Origin: Corynebacterium atypicum
GTDB taxonomy: Bacteria; Actinomycetota; Actinomycetes; Mycobacteriales; Mycobacteriaceae
Reading direction: 5' to 3'
Length of the DNA stretch: 64,000 bases
NCBI RefSeq assembly: GCF_000732945.1
Contig: NZ_CP008944.1
Coordinates: forward strand, 496,001-560,000
Below the pieces are notes generated by a model. It was not told the DNA's origin, did no database searches, and saw nothing but the letters and a program-made list of their open reading frames with translations. The position numbers and the translations under genes are program-made. Below, piece after piece: positions 10,115-19,387 of the stretch; position 1 is the first letter of the stretch, and every line of letters begins with the position of its first letter.

Positions 10115-11702
10115 ATGTGTTCCTCGGTCGCACCTGGGCCGAGCCCAGCGCACGCGCGCCAGAACCGGGTAGCCGTGCTGTGGTTTCCGGATTGGCCAGT
10201 GCAAGCCGCCGGGCTCGGCGGCCCCGCGGCGGTGCTGCAGCGCCGCACTGTCCTGGCGTGCAACCCGGAGGCGCGCGGCTTCGGGGTGCGCCGCGGGATG
10301 CGCGTGCGCGAGGCCCAGGCGCTGTGCACCGGGCTCAAGACCGTCGAGGCGGACGTGGACTGCGACGCGCGCGCCTTCGAACCGATCGTCCAGGGGCTCG
10401 ACGAGGTAGCCGCGAGCGTCGAGGTGCTGCGCCCCGGCCTGGCGGTGGTCGCGCTTGCCGGGCCCGCGCGTTACTTCGGTGGGGAGCCCGAGGCGGTCGA
10501 GCGGCTTCTCGACGCCGCGGCGCGCCGCGGGGTGGACTGCCTGGCGGGGGTCGCTGACGAGATTCCCACCGCGGTGCTGGCAGCGCGCCGCGGCGCGGTG
10601 GTCCCGCCCGGCTGTTCCCCGGGTTTTCTGGCCCCGCTGCCGCTTGGTGAGTTGGCCGCGGAGGTCGCCCTGGGGTGCGACCGGGAAACGCTGGCGCAGC
10701 TCAGCGGCCTGGGGGTGCGCACCGCCGGCGAGTTAGCCGCACTGCCGGCCTCCGCGGTGGCTACCCGGTTCGGGCGCGCCGGGATGCGCTGCCATGAGTT
10801 GGTCTGCGCGCGCGGAGCGCAACGTAGCGCCTGCTGCCGCCGCCCTGGATCTGGCGGTGGCCTTGGCCCCGGAATCGCCGGTGACCCGGGTAGACCAGGC
10901 GGCGTTTGCCGCCCGTGCCCTCGCCGCACGGCTGCACGCCCGGCTGCGCGAGGCGGGCCTGGCGATGCTGCGGCTTAACGTGATCGCGGATTTCTCCACC
11001 GGCGAGCGGCTACAGCGCACCTGGCGCACCCGGGAGGCGTTGAGCGAGCAGGGCACGGCCGACCGCGTGCGGTGGCAGCTCGACGGCTGGCTGACAGGGC
11101 GTGGCGAAAAACCGGGAGGGGTGGGCGACGCCGCCGGCGGCGCCGGCCTGGTTGAGCTCACCCTCGTGCCGCTCGAGGTCGAAGTCCCACGGCAAGACGC
11201 GCAGCTGTGGGGGAACTCGCGGACAGGCCAGGACGCGCGCCGGGCCGTCGAGCGGCTGGTGTCTCAGCTCGGCGCGGATCACGTGCGCCAACCCCAGCTG
11301 CAGGGCGGGCGCGGGGTCGCAGAGCGCGTCGTCGACGTGCCTTTTGGCGAGGTGGGGCCTTCTCCGCGCGCGGGATCCTGGCCGGGGAAGATCCCCGGCC
11401 CGCTGCCGGCCCGGCTCGGGCCGGGCAAGAATCACCCGGCCAGCCAGATTCACATCGTGGCCGCCGACGGGGCTGCGGTGACCGTCACTGCGGAAGCCGA
11501 GCTCAGCGCGGTGCCTGCGGCCGTGTCCTGGGGCAAGAAGCGGTATTGGGTCACCGGGTGGGCGGGCCCGTGGCCTGTGGCCCGCCCGCGGCCAGTGGCG
11601 CGGCTGCAGCTGGTCGCGGTGGAAGAAGGCGCGCGGTGCACGCGCGCCTGGCTAGTGGCCTGGCACGGCGGCCGGTGGTCGATCGAGGCGCTCTACGCGT
11701 GA
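10115..11702 (+). pseudogene. imuB: ImuB-type DNA polymerase Y family protein, frameshifted
   Basis: A non-canonical Y-family polymerase subunit that in mycobacteria bridges DnaE2 to the beta clamp. Frame one (from the ATG at 10115, 6 nt after CATAAT) carries the N-terminal domain: VLWFPDWPVQAAG, RRGMRVREAQALC, GLDEVAASVEVLRPG. It runs out of homology near FGRAGMRCHEL (~10800). Frame two then continues from about 10810 (ARAERNVAPAAAALDLAVAL) to the stop at 11702 with the little-finger and C-terminal regions. The total of 1588 nt is one more than a multiple of three, consistent with one inserted base or two deleted bases between about 10798 and 10835. If real, the product is truncated before its clamp- and partner-binding parts; a sequencing error remains possible. 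Confidence 0.8.
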
Positions 11703-11754
11703 GCCTGGTCCCGGCTCGGCGCCGGGTGGCCGGGCGCGGTAGGTGGGATAAGCC

Positions 11755-12564
11755 TTAGCCGGCCGGGGCGTCGTCTAGCGCCGCGGCGATGAACTCCGCC
11801 GCGGAGCCGACCACCACGTCGCAGGCGGCCTTGACCTCGGCGGGGGAGTAGCTAAAGCACGCGGAACGCCCGGCCCAGCGGTGCATGCCGACGTCATTGA
11901 ACGAGTCGCCGATGCTGAAGGTGCGCGGGCTTTTCCCCAGCAGCTCGGTGAGGCGTGCCAGCCCGGCCCCCTTGTCGGAGCCGGCCGGAATTACGTCCAA
12001 AAAGTCCTGGTTTTGCACCACACCGGCTTGCGGAAGGTGGGCGCAGATCCAGTCGCGCGTGGTGTTGAGCAGGTCGGGATCATTCGGAATCCAGATGGGC
12101 ACGCCCACAAACTGGTGGGTTTCGAGCATCGCCGGGTCAAAGCCCACCGCGTCGATCAGGATCGTCGTCTCCTTAGTTGCTACCCCCTCGTGGAGGATGA
12201 CGTCGCGCGAGGAGAGCGTCGTCGCGTAGACGTTGACGCCCGCGGCGCCGGTGAAGTGCGCGTCGAGCGCGCGCACGACTGCGGCGTCCAGGGGCTGGGT
12301 CCAGATCGGCTCCAGGGCGGCATCAGTGATCACGCACCCGGTGTTGAGCACGTAGTAGTCAAAGCGCACGGGGGTGTCTTGGAGGGCGTACCGGGCCGCG
12401 GAGATGGACTTTCCGGTGGCGCACACAGCGAGGTTGCCGGCCGCCTGCCAGCGGGCAATAGCCGCGGCGTCGGCAGTAGAAATACCGTCGGCGAACAGGA
12501 TCGTGCCGTCGAGGTCGAAGGCCATGAGTGCGGGCGCGGAATCGGGGGCAGCAGAAGCGGGCAT
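11755..12564 (-). CDS. HAD superfamily (IIB/Cof-type) hydrolase
   Basis: 269 residues with HAD motif I at the N-terminus (MAFDLDGTILFADG, nucleophile Asp and acid/base Asp), motif II near CATGKS, the Lys of motif III in GSDKGAGLARL, and motif IV in SIGDSFNDVGMHRWAG. The long cap inserted between motifs II and III is typical of type IIB sugar-phosphate phosphatases. The substrate is unknown. The start is the ATG at 12564, 7 nt downstream of TAGAGT on the minus strand (likely leaderless). The frame stays open far upstream across metI, but that extension is antisense or out-of-frame to a real gene and is not part of the protein. Confidence 0.85.
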   Translation of the reverse strand: MPASAAPDSAPALMAFDLDGTILFADGISTADAAAIARWQAAGNLAVCATGKSISAARYALQDTPVRFDYYVLNTGCVITDAALEPIWTQPLDAAVVRALDAHFTGAAGVNVYATTLSSRDVILHEGVATKETTILIDAVGFDPAMLETHQFVGVPIWIPNDPDLLNTTRDWICAHLPQAGVVQNQDFLDVIPAGSDKGAGLARLTELLGKSPRTFSIGDSFNDVGMHRWAGRSACFSYSPAEVKAACDVVVGSAAEFIAAALDDAPAG

Positions 12565-12588
12565 GCGAGCCACTCTAAGCCATGCAAA

Positions 12589-12619
12589 ACGCCCCCGCGC
12601 GTATGCGGCGCGGGGGCGT
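12589..12619 (-). terminator. Intrinsic terminator after metQNI
   Basis: ACGCCCCCGCGC (12589-12600) and GCGCGGGGGCGT (12608-12619) form a perfect 12-bp GC-rich stem with a 7-nt loop. On the minus strand the stem is followed by TTTTG, so it terminates the metQNI operon before the HAD gene. Confidence 0.85.
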
Positions 12620-12686
12620 GGGGAAGGCGGGGCTCTCCTTCCGCGAGGAGCTGCGGCCGGGGAGCCCGGGGAGGGTGAGGCGTGGG

Positions 12687-13364
12687 CTAGCGGCGCATGA
12701 TCTTCTTCGACAGCCAGTTGCCAAAGAACTGCGCGAGCTGCACGATCACCACGATCACCAGCACGGCGATGTACATCGTCTCCGGGTCGAAGGCGCGGTA
12801 GCCGTAGACGATGGCAAAATCGCCCAGGCCGCCGCCACCGATGTAGCCGACCATGGCAGACATATCGACGATCGCGATGAAGATGAACGTGTAGCCCAGC
12901 ACCAGCGGGCCAAGGGCCTCGGGGATGATCACGGTGCGGATGATCCGCCAGGGGTGTGCGCCCATGGCGCGGGCCGCCTCGATCATGCCCGGGTCGATGG
13001 TTACGAGGTTTTGCTCGACGATGCGCGCGACGGTGAAGGTCGCGGCGATGACCATGACGAAGATGCCGGCATCGCGCCCGATCGACGTGCCCATCACCGT
13101 TAGAGTCAGCGGCTGGAGGGCCACGATCAGGATGATGAACGGGATGGGGCGCACAAAGTTCACCAGGACGTTGAGCACCGTGTAGACGACCCGGCTGCGC
13201 AGAATGCCGCCCGGGCGGGTGGTATAGAGCAGCACGCCCACGATCAGCCCCAGGATGCCCGCGAGCACCAGGGTGATCGAAACCATGACCAGGGTGTCCC
13301 AGATGGCCTTCAGGAAGGTATCGCCCAGCCGATTCCAGTCGGCGGCAAGCAGGGTGGTGCTCAT
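12687..13364 (-). CDS. metI: Methionine ABC transporter permease
   Basis: 225-residue membrane protein with five or so hydrophobic segments and the permease EAA loop (EAARAMGAHPWRIIRTVIIPEA, about residues 135-156) that contacts the ATPase. It follows metN with a 4-nt ATGA overlap (13361-13364), indicating translational coupling. With MetN and MetQ it forms the MetNIQ-type importer of L- and D-methionine. It is the last gene of the operon and ends about 70 nt before a strong terminator. Confidence 0.93.
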   Translation of the reverse strand: MSTTLLAADWNRLGDTFLKAIWDTLVMVSITLVLAGILGLIVGVLLYTTRPGGILRSRVVYTVLNVLVNFVRPIPFIILIVALQPLTLTVMGTSIGRDAGIFVMVIAATFTVARIVEQNLVTIDPGMIEAARAMGAHPWRIIRTVIIPEALGPLVLGYTFIFIAIVDMSAMVGYIGGGGLGDFAIVYGYRAFDPETMYIAVLVIVVIVQLAQFFGNWLSKKIMRR

Positions 13365-14446
13365 CGGGTGATCTCCTCAATGGTCGTCGTCTTGGCCAGG
13401 GTGCGGTAGAACTCTTCGGTGGCGGCGTCGTTGCCAGACAGCCGCACCGTCATCCGCCCAAAGCTGTGCTTCTGCAGGGTGGTTACCCCGCCGTGCACGA
13501 TCGCGATGGAGGTGCCCTCGTCGCGCGCGCGGGCGGCGGCGGCGAAAAACCCGGAGTTCTCGGTGAGGTCGATGGTGAACAACCGGCCCTCGTGGGCGAG
13601 GAGATCCTCGGCCTCGACGTTGTCGGGGGTGTTGCGCAGGCTGGTGGCCACGAAGCGCGCGGCGACGTCGGTTTTGGGTGCGGAGAAGACTTCGTAGACG
13701 CTGCCGTACTCGACCACCCGGCCCTGCTCCATCACGGCGACCTTATCGGCGATCGCGCGCACCACCTCCATCTCGTGGGTGATCACGACGATGGTGATGC
13801 CGAGTTCCCGGTTGACCCGCCGCAGCAGGTCCAGCACGCCCTGCGTGGTGTCTGGGTCGAGCGCGCTTGTGGCTTCGTCGGCAAGCAGGAGCGAGGGGTC
13901 GGTGGCCAGGGCACGGGCGATGCCCACCCGCTGCTTCTGCCCGCCGGAGAGTTCCTCCGGGTAGCTGTCGCCGCGATCGGATAGGCCCACAAAGTCGAGG
14001 AGCTCGGCCACCCGGGCCTGGCGGGCCACCTTGGCCATGCCCGCCAGCTCAAGCGGGTAGGCCACGTTGCCGGCCGCGGTGCGCGAGTTAAACAGGTTGA
14101 ACTGCTGGAAGATCATCCCGATGTGGCGGCGGATGCCGCGCAGCTCGCGCTCGGGCAGTGGCACGATGTCGGTGCCGTCGACGAGCAGTTGCCCGTTGGT
14201 GGCGTTGTCCAACCCGTTGATGAGGCGGACCAAGGTGGACTTTCCGGCGCCCGAGTATCCGATGACGCCGAGGATCTCGCCCGGCTCCACCGTAAGCGTC
14301 ACCTTGTCCACAGCGGTGACGGGCTCGTGGTCCTTCTTTCCGGGGAAGACTTTGGAGACGTCGCGGAATTCTAGACGCGTGCCGCGGCGGGCGGCGGGTT
14401 CGGGTGTATGCGCGGAATGCGGTTCCGGCGATACGGGGTGGGCCAC
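13361..14446 (-). CDS. metN: Methionine ABC transporter ATP-binding protein
   Basis: 361 residues. Walker A is GYSGAGKST, the ABC signature LSGGQKQRVGIARAL, Walker B LLADEATSALD, and the H-loop His is in VVITHEM. A C-terminal NIL/ACT-like domain (~residues 270-345) is the usual methionine-sensing part of MetN that shuts the transporter when the internal pool is high. It follows metQ after 37 nt in the order metQ-metN-metI. Confidence 0.95.
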   Translation of the reverse strand: MAHPVSPEPHSAHTPEPAARRGTRLEFRDVSKVFPGKKDHEPVTAVDKVTLTVEPGEILGVIGYSGAGKSTLVRLINGLDNATNGQLLVDGTDIVPLPERELRGIRRHIGMIFQQFNLFNSRTAAGNVAYPLELAGMAKVARQARVAELLDFVGLSDRGDSYPEELSGGQKQRVGIARALATDPSLLLADEATSALDPDTTQGVLDLLRRVNRELGITIVVITHEMEVVRAIADKVAVMEQGRVVEYGSVYEVFSAPKTDVAARFVATSLRNTPDNVEAEDLLAHEGRLFTIDLTENSGFFAAAARARDEGTSIAIVHGGVTTLQKHSFGRMTVRLSGNDAATEEFYRTLAKTTTIEEITR

Positions 14447-14483
14447 GATGTATTGCGCTTTCTTATGGGATTGGTGCTGTGGG

Positions 14484-15383
14484 CTACTTGTTCTCGGCGG
14501 CCTTCTGGTCCTTGACCAAGCGGTCCAGGATCTGCTGGAGCTCAGCCGCGGGGCGCTCTACTTCTACCGAGGTGCCCTTGGAGTCGCGGTCGACGGCTTC
14601 CTGGACCTCCGGGGTGTGCCAGAGCTCGACGAGCTTAGCCACCCGCTCGTTGTCCTTGTCCGCGGCCTTGACCACGAAGACGTTGATGTAGGGCTCGGCC
14701 TCCGGGGAGTTCGGGTCATCCTCGAAGATCGCCGAGTTCGGGTCGATGCCGGCGCGCTCCAAGAAGGTGTTGTTGATAATAGCGGGCTGGCCCTCGCCCC
14801 AGGCGGCGGTGGCCTGCGCGGCGTCGACCGGGGTGACGGAGACCTTGCTGGCGGCCTCGTCGATGTCGGCGGGGGTGGGGTCGAGCTGGCCCTCGCCGGT
14901 CAACTCGACCAGCCCGGCCTGCTTGAGCACGTTGATCGCGCGGCCCTGGTTGGTCGAGTCGTTGGGGATGGCCACGGATTTGCCTTCGATGCCGTCGAGT
15001 GAGTCGTGACCCTTCCAATAGAGGGCGAGCGGAATGACTTCTGACGCCCCGACCGGGGTGAGGTCCGCGTCGAAACCGGCGTTGTAGGCGGCCAGGAACT
15101 TCAGGTGTTGGAAGAGGTTGACGTCCAAGGCGCCCTGGGCGAGCGCGTCATTCGGGGTGTTGAAGTCGCCGAACTCCTGGATATCGAGCTCGATGCCCTC
15201 GGCTTTGGCCTTGTCTTCGAAGACCCGCCAGGCTTCCTTTTGCCCATCGGTGGTGCCGATCCGGATCGGGGCGTTGGGGTCGCTGCTGGCCGAGTCGGCG
15301 TTGTCGTAGGCCCCGCAGGCGGTTAGTGCGCTGACTGTGAGGAGTGCCCCGGTGCCGGCGGCGAGTGCGCGGTGAAGATGCAT
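14484..15383 (-). CDS. metQ: Methionine-binding lipoprotein of the ABC transporter
   Basis: 299-residue NlpA/MetQ-family solute-binding protein. The N-terminus MHLHRALAAGTGALLTVSA leads to a lipobox LTAC-G, so it is a lipoprotein anchored on the outer face of the membrane. The body has the MetQ hallmarks FNTPNDALAQGALDVNLFQH and VAIPNDSTNQGRA. The ATG has AAAGGAC upstream. A McbR-like site lies in the promoter region, suggesting repression when sulfur is plentiful. Confidence 0.93.
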   Translation of the reverse strand: MHLHRALAAGTGALLTVSALTACGAYDNADSASSDPNAPIRIGTTDGQKEAWRVFEDKAKAEGIELDIQEFGDFNTPNDALAQGALDVNLFQHLKFLAAYNAGFDADLTPVGASEVIPLALYWKGHDSLDGIEGKSVAIPNDSTNQGRAINVLKQAGLVELTGEGQLDPTPADIDEAASKVSVTPVDAAQATAAWGEGQPAIINNTFLERAGIDPNSAIFEDDPNSPEAEPYINVFVVKAADKDNERVAKLVELWHTPEVQEAVDRDSKGTSVEVERPAAELQQILDRLVKDQKAAENK

Positions 15384-15507
15384 GATAAATGTCCTTTTGC
15401 TAGTGAAATCTGCTTCCTTGCGCCGCGCTGCGGCCTCGGGTTTGGGCAGCTGGCGCGGGCAAATGAAACAAGCGGTTCAGTTGTTGGGTTGAAACACTAG
15501 CACCGCG

Positions 15508-15523
15508 TGTACAGCTTGGTCTA
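15508..15523 (-). promoter_or_regulatory. McbR-like operator upstream of metQNI
   Basis: On the plus strand the site reads TGTAC-AGCTTG-GTCTA. The McbR consensus of C. glutamicum, as I remember it, is TAGAC-N6-GTCTA: one half is perfect and the other matches 3 of 5. The spacer CAAGCT (minus strand) is identical to that of the similar site before metY. metQNI and metY are known McbR targets in C. glutamicum, so the placement is sensible. Confidence 0.5.
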
Positions 15524-17187
15524 GTCGGGGTCTTGGCGGGCGTCGGATCGGGCGTACGATAATCGAACATAGAAACTAATCTGGCCAGGGAGGTGTGATG
15601 AGGTTTACCGGAGGCCGCGCGCTGAGCTGGTCGCGTATCGAACGGATCCTGTCCGGGCGCCCGGGCCCCACCCCGGTGCCCGTCGCCCACCTGGACTCCG
15701 CCGCGGCGTCGGCAAGCGCAGGCTTATCCGGGCGCGATGGTGTGGGGAAATCCGACGGCGAGGCGGGCGGACTCGGCTTCGCCTTCGCCGAGCTGCACGC
15801 GGTGAGCTCGTATAGCTTCCTTGGCGGGGCCAGCGACCCGGAGCAGCTCGTCGAGCGCGCCGTTGAGCTGGGCCTTAGCGGGCTAGGCATCCTAGACCGC
15901 GATGGGTTCTACGGCGTTGCCGCCTTCGCGGAGGCGGCCGCCCGAGCGGGCCTGGCCACCGTCTTTGGAGCCGAGCTCAGCCTTCCCGAGGGCGTCCTCC
16001 CGGTGCTCTGCCGCGGCCCGGAGGGCTACTGCCGGCTCTCTCGCGTGCTTAGCGCGGCGCACATGAAAACCGGGGAAAAGGGGAAAGTGAACTACCCAGG
16101 CATCGAGGGGCTCGCCGAAGCCTTCGGGGCCACTGCGTGGTGCTCGCCGACCATGAATGGGTCGAACGTTTAGGCGATCTGGTGGCGGCGTTCGGAGCGG
16201 CCAACGTCGTAGCCGAGTACGCCGTGACGCTCACCCCCGAGGACGCCGACCACCACGCGGCCCTCGACCGCGCCCTGGCGGCACGAGCCGGAGACCCGCA
16301 CGCTGCCGCGCCGCAGCCGGCCGTGCGCGCCATTGTCAGTGCCCGTCCTGCCGCGGCCACTCGGCACGAAGCCGGACTGGCGGCGGCCAAGCAGGCGCTG
16401 GCCAGGCGCCAATCGGTGCCCGACGCGGAACCAGAGCTGCACCCCATGGGCGCGCCCTGGCTGCGCAGCGGAGCGCAGATCGCCCGCATGGTGCCTGGGC
16501 ACCCGGAGCTTATCGCAGCGGCCGCCGACCTGGCGGCGGAGTGCGCCTTTGGGCTCAACCTCGTCGCCCCGAACCTGCCCGACTTTCCCACCCCACCAGG
16601 CCACACGGAGGAAAGCTGGCTCAAGCAGCTGACCTGGCAGCGGGCGCGCACCCGCTACGCCAGCCGGAGCCAGGCGGTACGCGACGCCGCCCGGCGCCAG
16701 ATCGAGCACGAGCTGGAGGTGATTGCGCGGCTCGGGTTTCCCGCTACTTCCTCATTGTTGATGACATCGTCGGCTTTTGTCGCGAGCAGAACATCCTGTG
16801 CCAGGGGCGCGGTTCCGCCGCTAACTCGGCGGTCTGCTTCGCCCTGGGCATCACCAACGCCGAGCCGGTCAGCGCGGGACTGCTCTTCGAGCGCTTCTTA
16901 TCCCCAGAGCGCGACGGTCCGCCCGATATCGACTTAGACATCGAATCGACGCGCCGCGAGGAGGTCATCCAGTACGTCTACCGCCGGTACGGGCGCGAGC
17001 GCGCGGGGCTTGTGGCCAACGTCATCACGTACCGCAGAAAAGGGGCGATTCGCGACGCCGCGTGCGCCCTAGGCTTTTCCCAAGGGGCGGCCGACGGCTG
17101 GGCAAAGGGCCTAAGTGAGCCGCCGGCGGAGGTGGAAAAGCTGGCGGGGAAGTTCCTCGGCCAGCCGCGTCACCTGGGGATTCACCC

Positions 17188-17198
17188 GGGGGGGGGGG
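17188..17198 (+). repeat. 11-G homopolymer inside dnaE2
   Basis: Eleven consecutive G interrupt the codons for the conserved His-Pro-Gly-Gly-Met-Val motif of the polymerase. Six G restore that motif; other counts divisible by three keep frame but add glycines. The run is prone to slippage in the cell and in sequencing. Confidence 0.9.
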
Positions 17199-17684
17199 CA
17201 TGGTGATCTGCGATCGCCCCATCGCCGCCGTGGTCCCGGTGGAGTGGGCGCGGATGAAGGATCGCTCGGTACTCCAGTGGGATAAGGACGCCTGCGCGGC
17301 GGCGGGGCTGGTGAAGTTCGATCTGCTGGGGTTAGGCATGCTCGAGGCCCTGCACCACATGATTGACCTGGTGCACTCTTCTACGGGCATCAAGGTAGAG
17401 CTGTGGGGATCTGGACCTCACGGAGGCCGGGGTGTATGAGATGCTTTCCCGGGGCGATGCAGTGGGTGTCTTCCAAGTGGAGTCGCGCGCCCAGATGGCT
17501 ACCTTGCCTAGGCTGAAGCCGCGGCGGTTCTTCGACCTCGTGGTGGAGGTGGCGCTCATCCGGCCCGGGCCCATCCAGGGCGGGTCGGTGCACCCTTACC
17601 TGCGCCGGCGCGACGGGCTGGAGCCGGTGGTCTATGAGCACCCGGTGCTCGAGAAGTCGCTCGGCAAGACACTTGGCATCCCGC

Positions 17685-17700
17685 TGTTCCAGTGTTCCAG
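17685..17700 (+). repeat. 8-bp tandem duplication in dnaE2
   Basis: TGTTCCAG occurs twice in direct succession. Removing one copy joins LGIPLF to [15 protein letters not shown] in frame, the expected DnaE2 sequence. The duplication is therefore a real insertion-type mutation rather than a homopolymer miscount. Confidence 0.9.
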
Positions 17701-18898
17701 GAGCAGCTGATGCAGATCGCGGTGGACGCTGCGGGCTTCTCCGGCGGCGAGGCCGACCAGCTGTGGCGGGCCATGGGGGCGAAACGCTCGCCGGCAAAGA
17801 TGGCCGCGCTGCACCAGAAGTTCATCTCCGGGTGCGAGCACACCTGCGGGATCGACGCCGGCGTGGTCGAGGGGCTGTGGGCCAAGATCGTCGCTTTTGC
17901 CGCCTACGGCTTCCCTGAATCGCACTCGCAGTCGTTCGCTGCCTTGGTGTTCTTTTCCGCGTGGTTCAAGCTGCACCACCCCGCCGAGTTCTGCGCGGGG
18001 TTGCTGCGCGCCCAACCCATGGGGTTCTACTCCCCGCAGAGCTTGATTGCGGACGCACGCCGCCACGGGGTGCAGATCCTGCCCGTCGACGTCAACGCCA
18101 GCGCGGTGGCGGCCGACGTGCCAGCGCGCGGGCAGATCCGGCTGGGGCTGGGCCTGGTTAACGGGCTTGGCGGAAAAGCGGCCGCGCGCGTCGTCGCGGC
18201 CCGCGAGGACGGTGGGCCGTTTCACGCGGTGGCCGACCTCGCGCGCCGGGCGGAGCTCACGGTCGCCCAGACCGAGGCCCTGGCGCGGGCCGGGGCGCTG
18301 GACTCGTTGGAGCTAAGCCGGCGGCAGGCTATCTGGCAGGCTGGCGTAGCCGCGACGGAGAAGAAGGGGATGCTGCCAGGGCTTAGCGCGATCAATGCGC
18401 CGGCTTTGCCCGGCATGAGCGCCTTCGAGATGATGGCCGCCGACCTCGCGGCCACTGGCGTAACCCCCGGGATGCAGCCGGTGGCGCTGCTGCGGGACCG
18501 CCTCGACCGGGCCGGGGTGGTCCCGGCTAGTCGTCTACTCGCGGTACCGGACGGCACGCGCATCCGTGTCGCGGGCGTGGTCACACACCGGCAGCGCCCG
18601 CAGACTGCCTCCGGGGTGACCTTCTTCGGCTTAGAAGACAAAACGGGCCTGATGAACGTGATGGTCTCTCCCGGGTTGTGGCGGGCGCAGAAGGTCTTAG
18701 TGCGCACCGCGGGCGCCCTCGTGGTGCGCGGCATCGTACAGAACGCCTCCGGGGCGGCGACGGTAGTGGCGGACCGTCTCGAGCCCTTCGCGCCCGCGGT
18801 CGCCCTGGGGCCGGGGTCGCGGGATTTCCGCTAGTGCCGCCCCGGCCGGTTCTGGGCGGCGGTGGCCGCGATCGGTCGCGGTGTGCCAGCATGTGGTT

Positions 18899-19387
18899 AT
18901 GCAATCAGCCGCAGACCGGGGGATGAACCCCGTGTCAACAAAACTCACGTTAGCCCGCTACCTCGGCCGCCTGCCCTGGGTGATCGTTCCGGGGATCGCC
19001 CTCGCCGTGGCCGGGGCGCTGGCCACAAACCAGACCGGAAAAATATGGCTCTACGGCGGCGCCGCGGCCTTAGGGATTCTGAGCGTATGGCTGATCTGGC
19101 TCATTCCCGCCCAGGTGCGGCTTTTGGGGTGGCTGGAGACGGACGACGAGCTGTTGATCACCAAAGGGCGGCTCTGGCACACGTTCACCGTGGTGCCCTA
19201 CGGGCGTATTCAGTACGTGGACGTGACTAACGGCCCGATCGAGCGCTGGCTGGGCATGAAAACCGTGACGTTGAATACGGCGTCGGCCACCTCGGACTCG
19301 ACGGTGGAAGGACTGCCCGCCGAGGTGGCAGACCAGCTGCGCGAGCGGCTGGCGGATAAGGCGCGAGAGAGGATGAGCGGGCTGTGA
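18899..19387 (+). CDS. PH domain-containing membrane protein (YdbS-like)
   Basis: About 162 residues: two membrane segments (LPWVIVPGIALAVAGALA and the IWLYGGAAALGILSVWLIWL region) followed by a bacterial PH (bPH2) domain with the typical DDELLITKGRLWHTFTVVPYGRIQYVDV pattern. It overlaps the next PH gene by 4 nt (GTGA), so the pair is translated together, as with ydbS-ydbT of Bacillus. Function is unknown; a membrane-surface scaffold is the usual suggestion. The start is uncertain: ATGs at 18899 and 18923 are both possible. Confidence 0.8.
   Translation: MQSAADRGMNPVSTKLTLARYLGRLPWVIVPGIALAVAGALATNQTGKIWLYGGAAALGILSVWLIWLIPAQVRLLGWLETDDELLITKGRLWHTFTVVPYGRIQYVDVTNGPIERWLGMKTVTLNTASATSDSTVEGLPAEVADQLRERLADKARERMSGL

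Larger units (their letters stand above)
15598..18834 (+). pseudogene. dnaE2: Error-prone DNA polymerase III alpha DnaE2, multiply frameshifted
   Basis: Full-length remnant (about 1079 codons) of DnaE2, the replicative-type polymerase of the SOS mutasome. The PHP domain begins AELHAVSSYSFLGGASDPEQ; palm motifs [18 protein letters not shown] and [11 protein letters not shown] are clear; C-terminal helix-hairpin-helix and OB-fold parts run to 18834. Five lesions break it. (1) One G missing in the GGGG at 16126-16129. (2) One C missing in the CCC at 16740-16742. (3) An 11-G run at 17188-17198 where HPGGMV needs six. (4) One extra G in the GGGG at 17405-17408. (5) An 8-bp tandem duplication at 17685-17700. 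The net length stays in frame. The likely start is the ATG at 15598 after GGGAGG. It is divergent from metQ. Confidence 0.9.

Noticed and set aside
12565..13380. Apparent N-terminal extension making the HAD hydrolase 541 residues
   Set aside because: The extra frame runs through the metQNI terminator and across metI in another phase; it is an open-frame accident of high GC. The HAD start at 12564 has its own -10.
15563..15578. LexA-like site before dnaE2 (TCGAACATAGAAACTA)
   Set aside because: Only the left half matches the SOS palindrome; the right half has 2 of 6 positions. It lies next to a plausible -10, so it may still be a decayed box, but it is too weak to list.
17200..17710. Short DnaE2 fragments as separate genes
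   Set aside because: They are consecutive pieces of one polymerase in changing frames, with family motifs continuing across the breaks.
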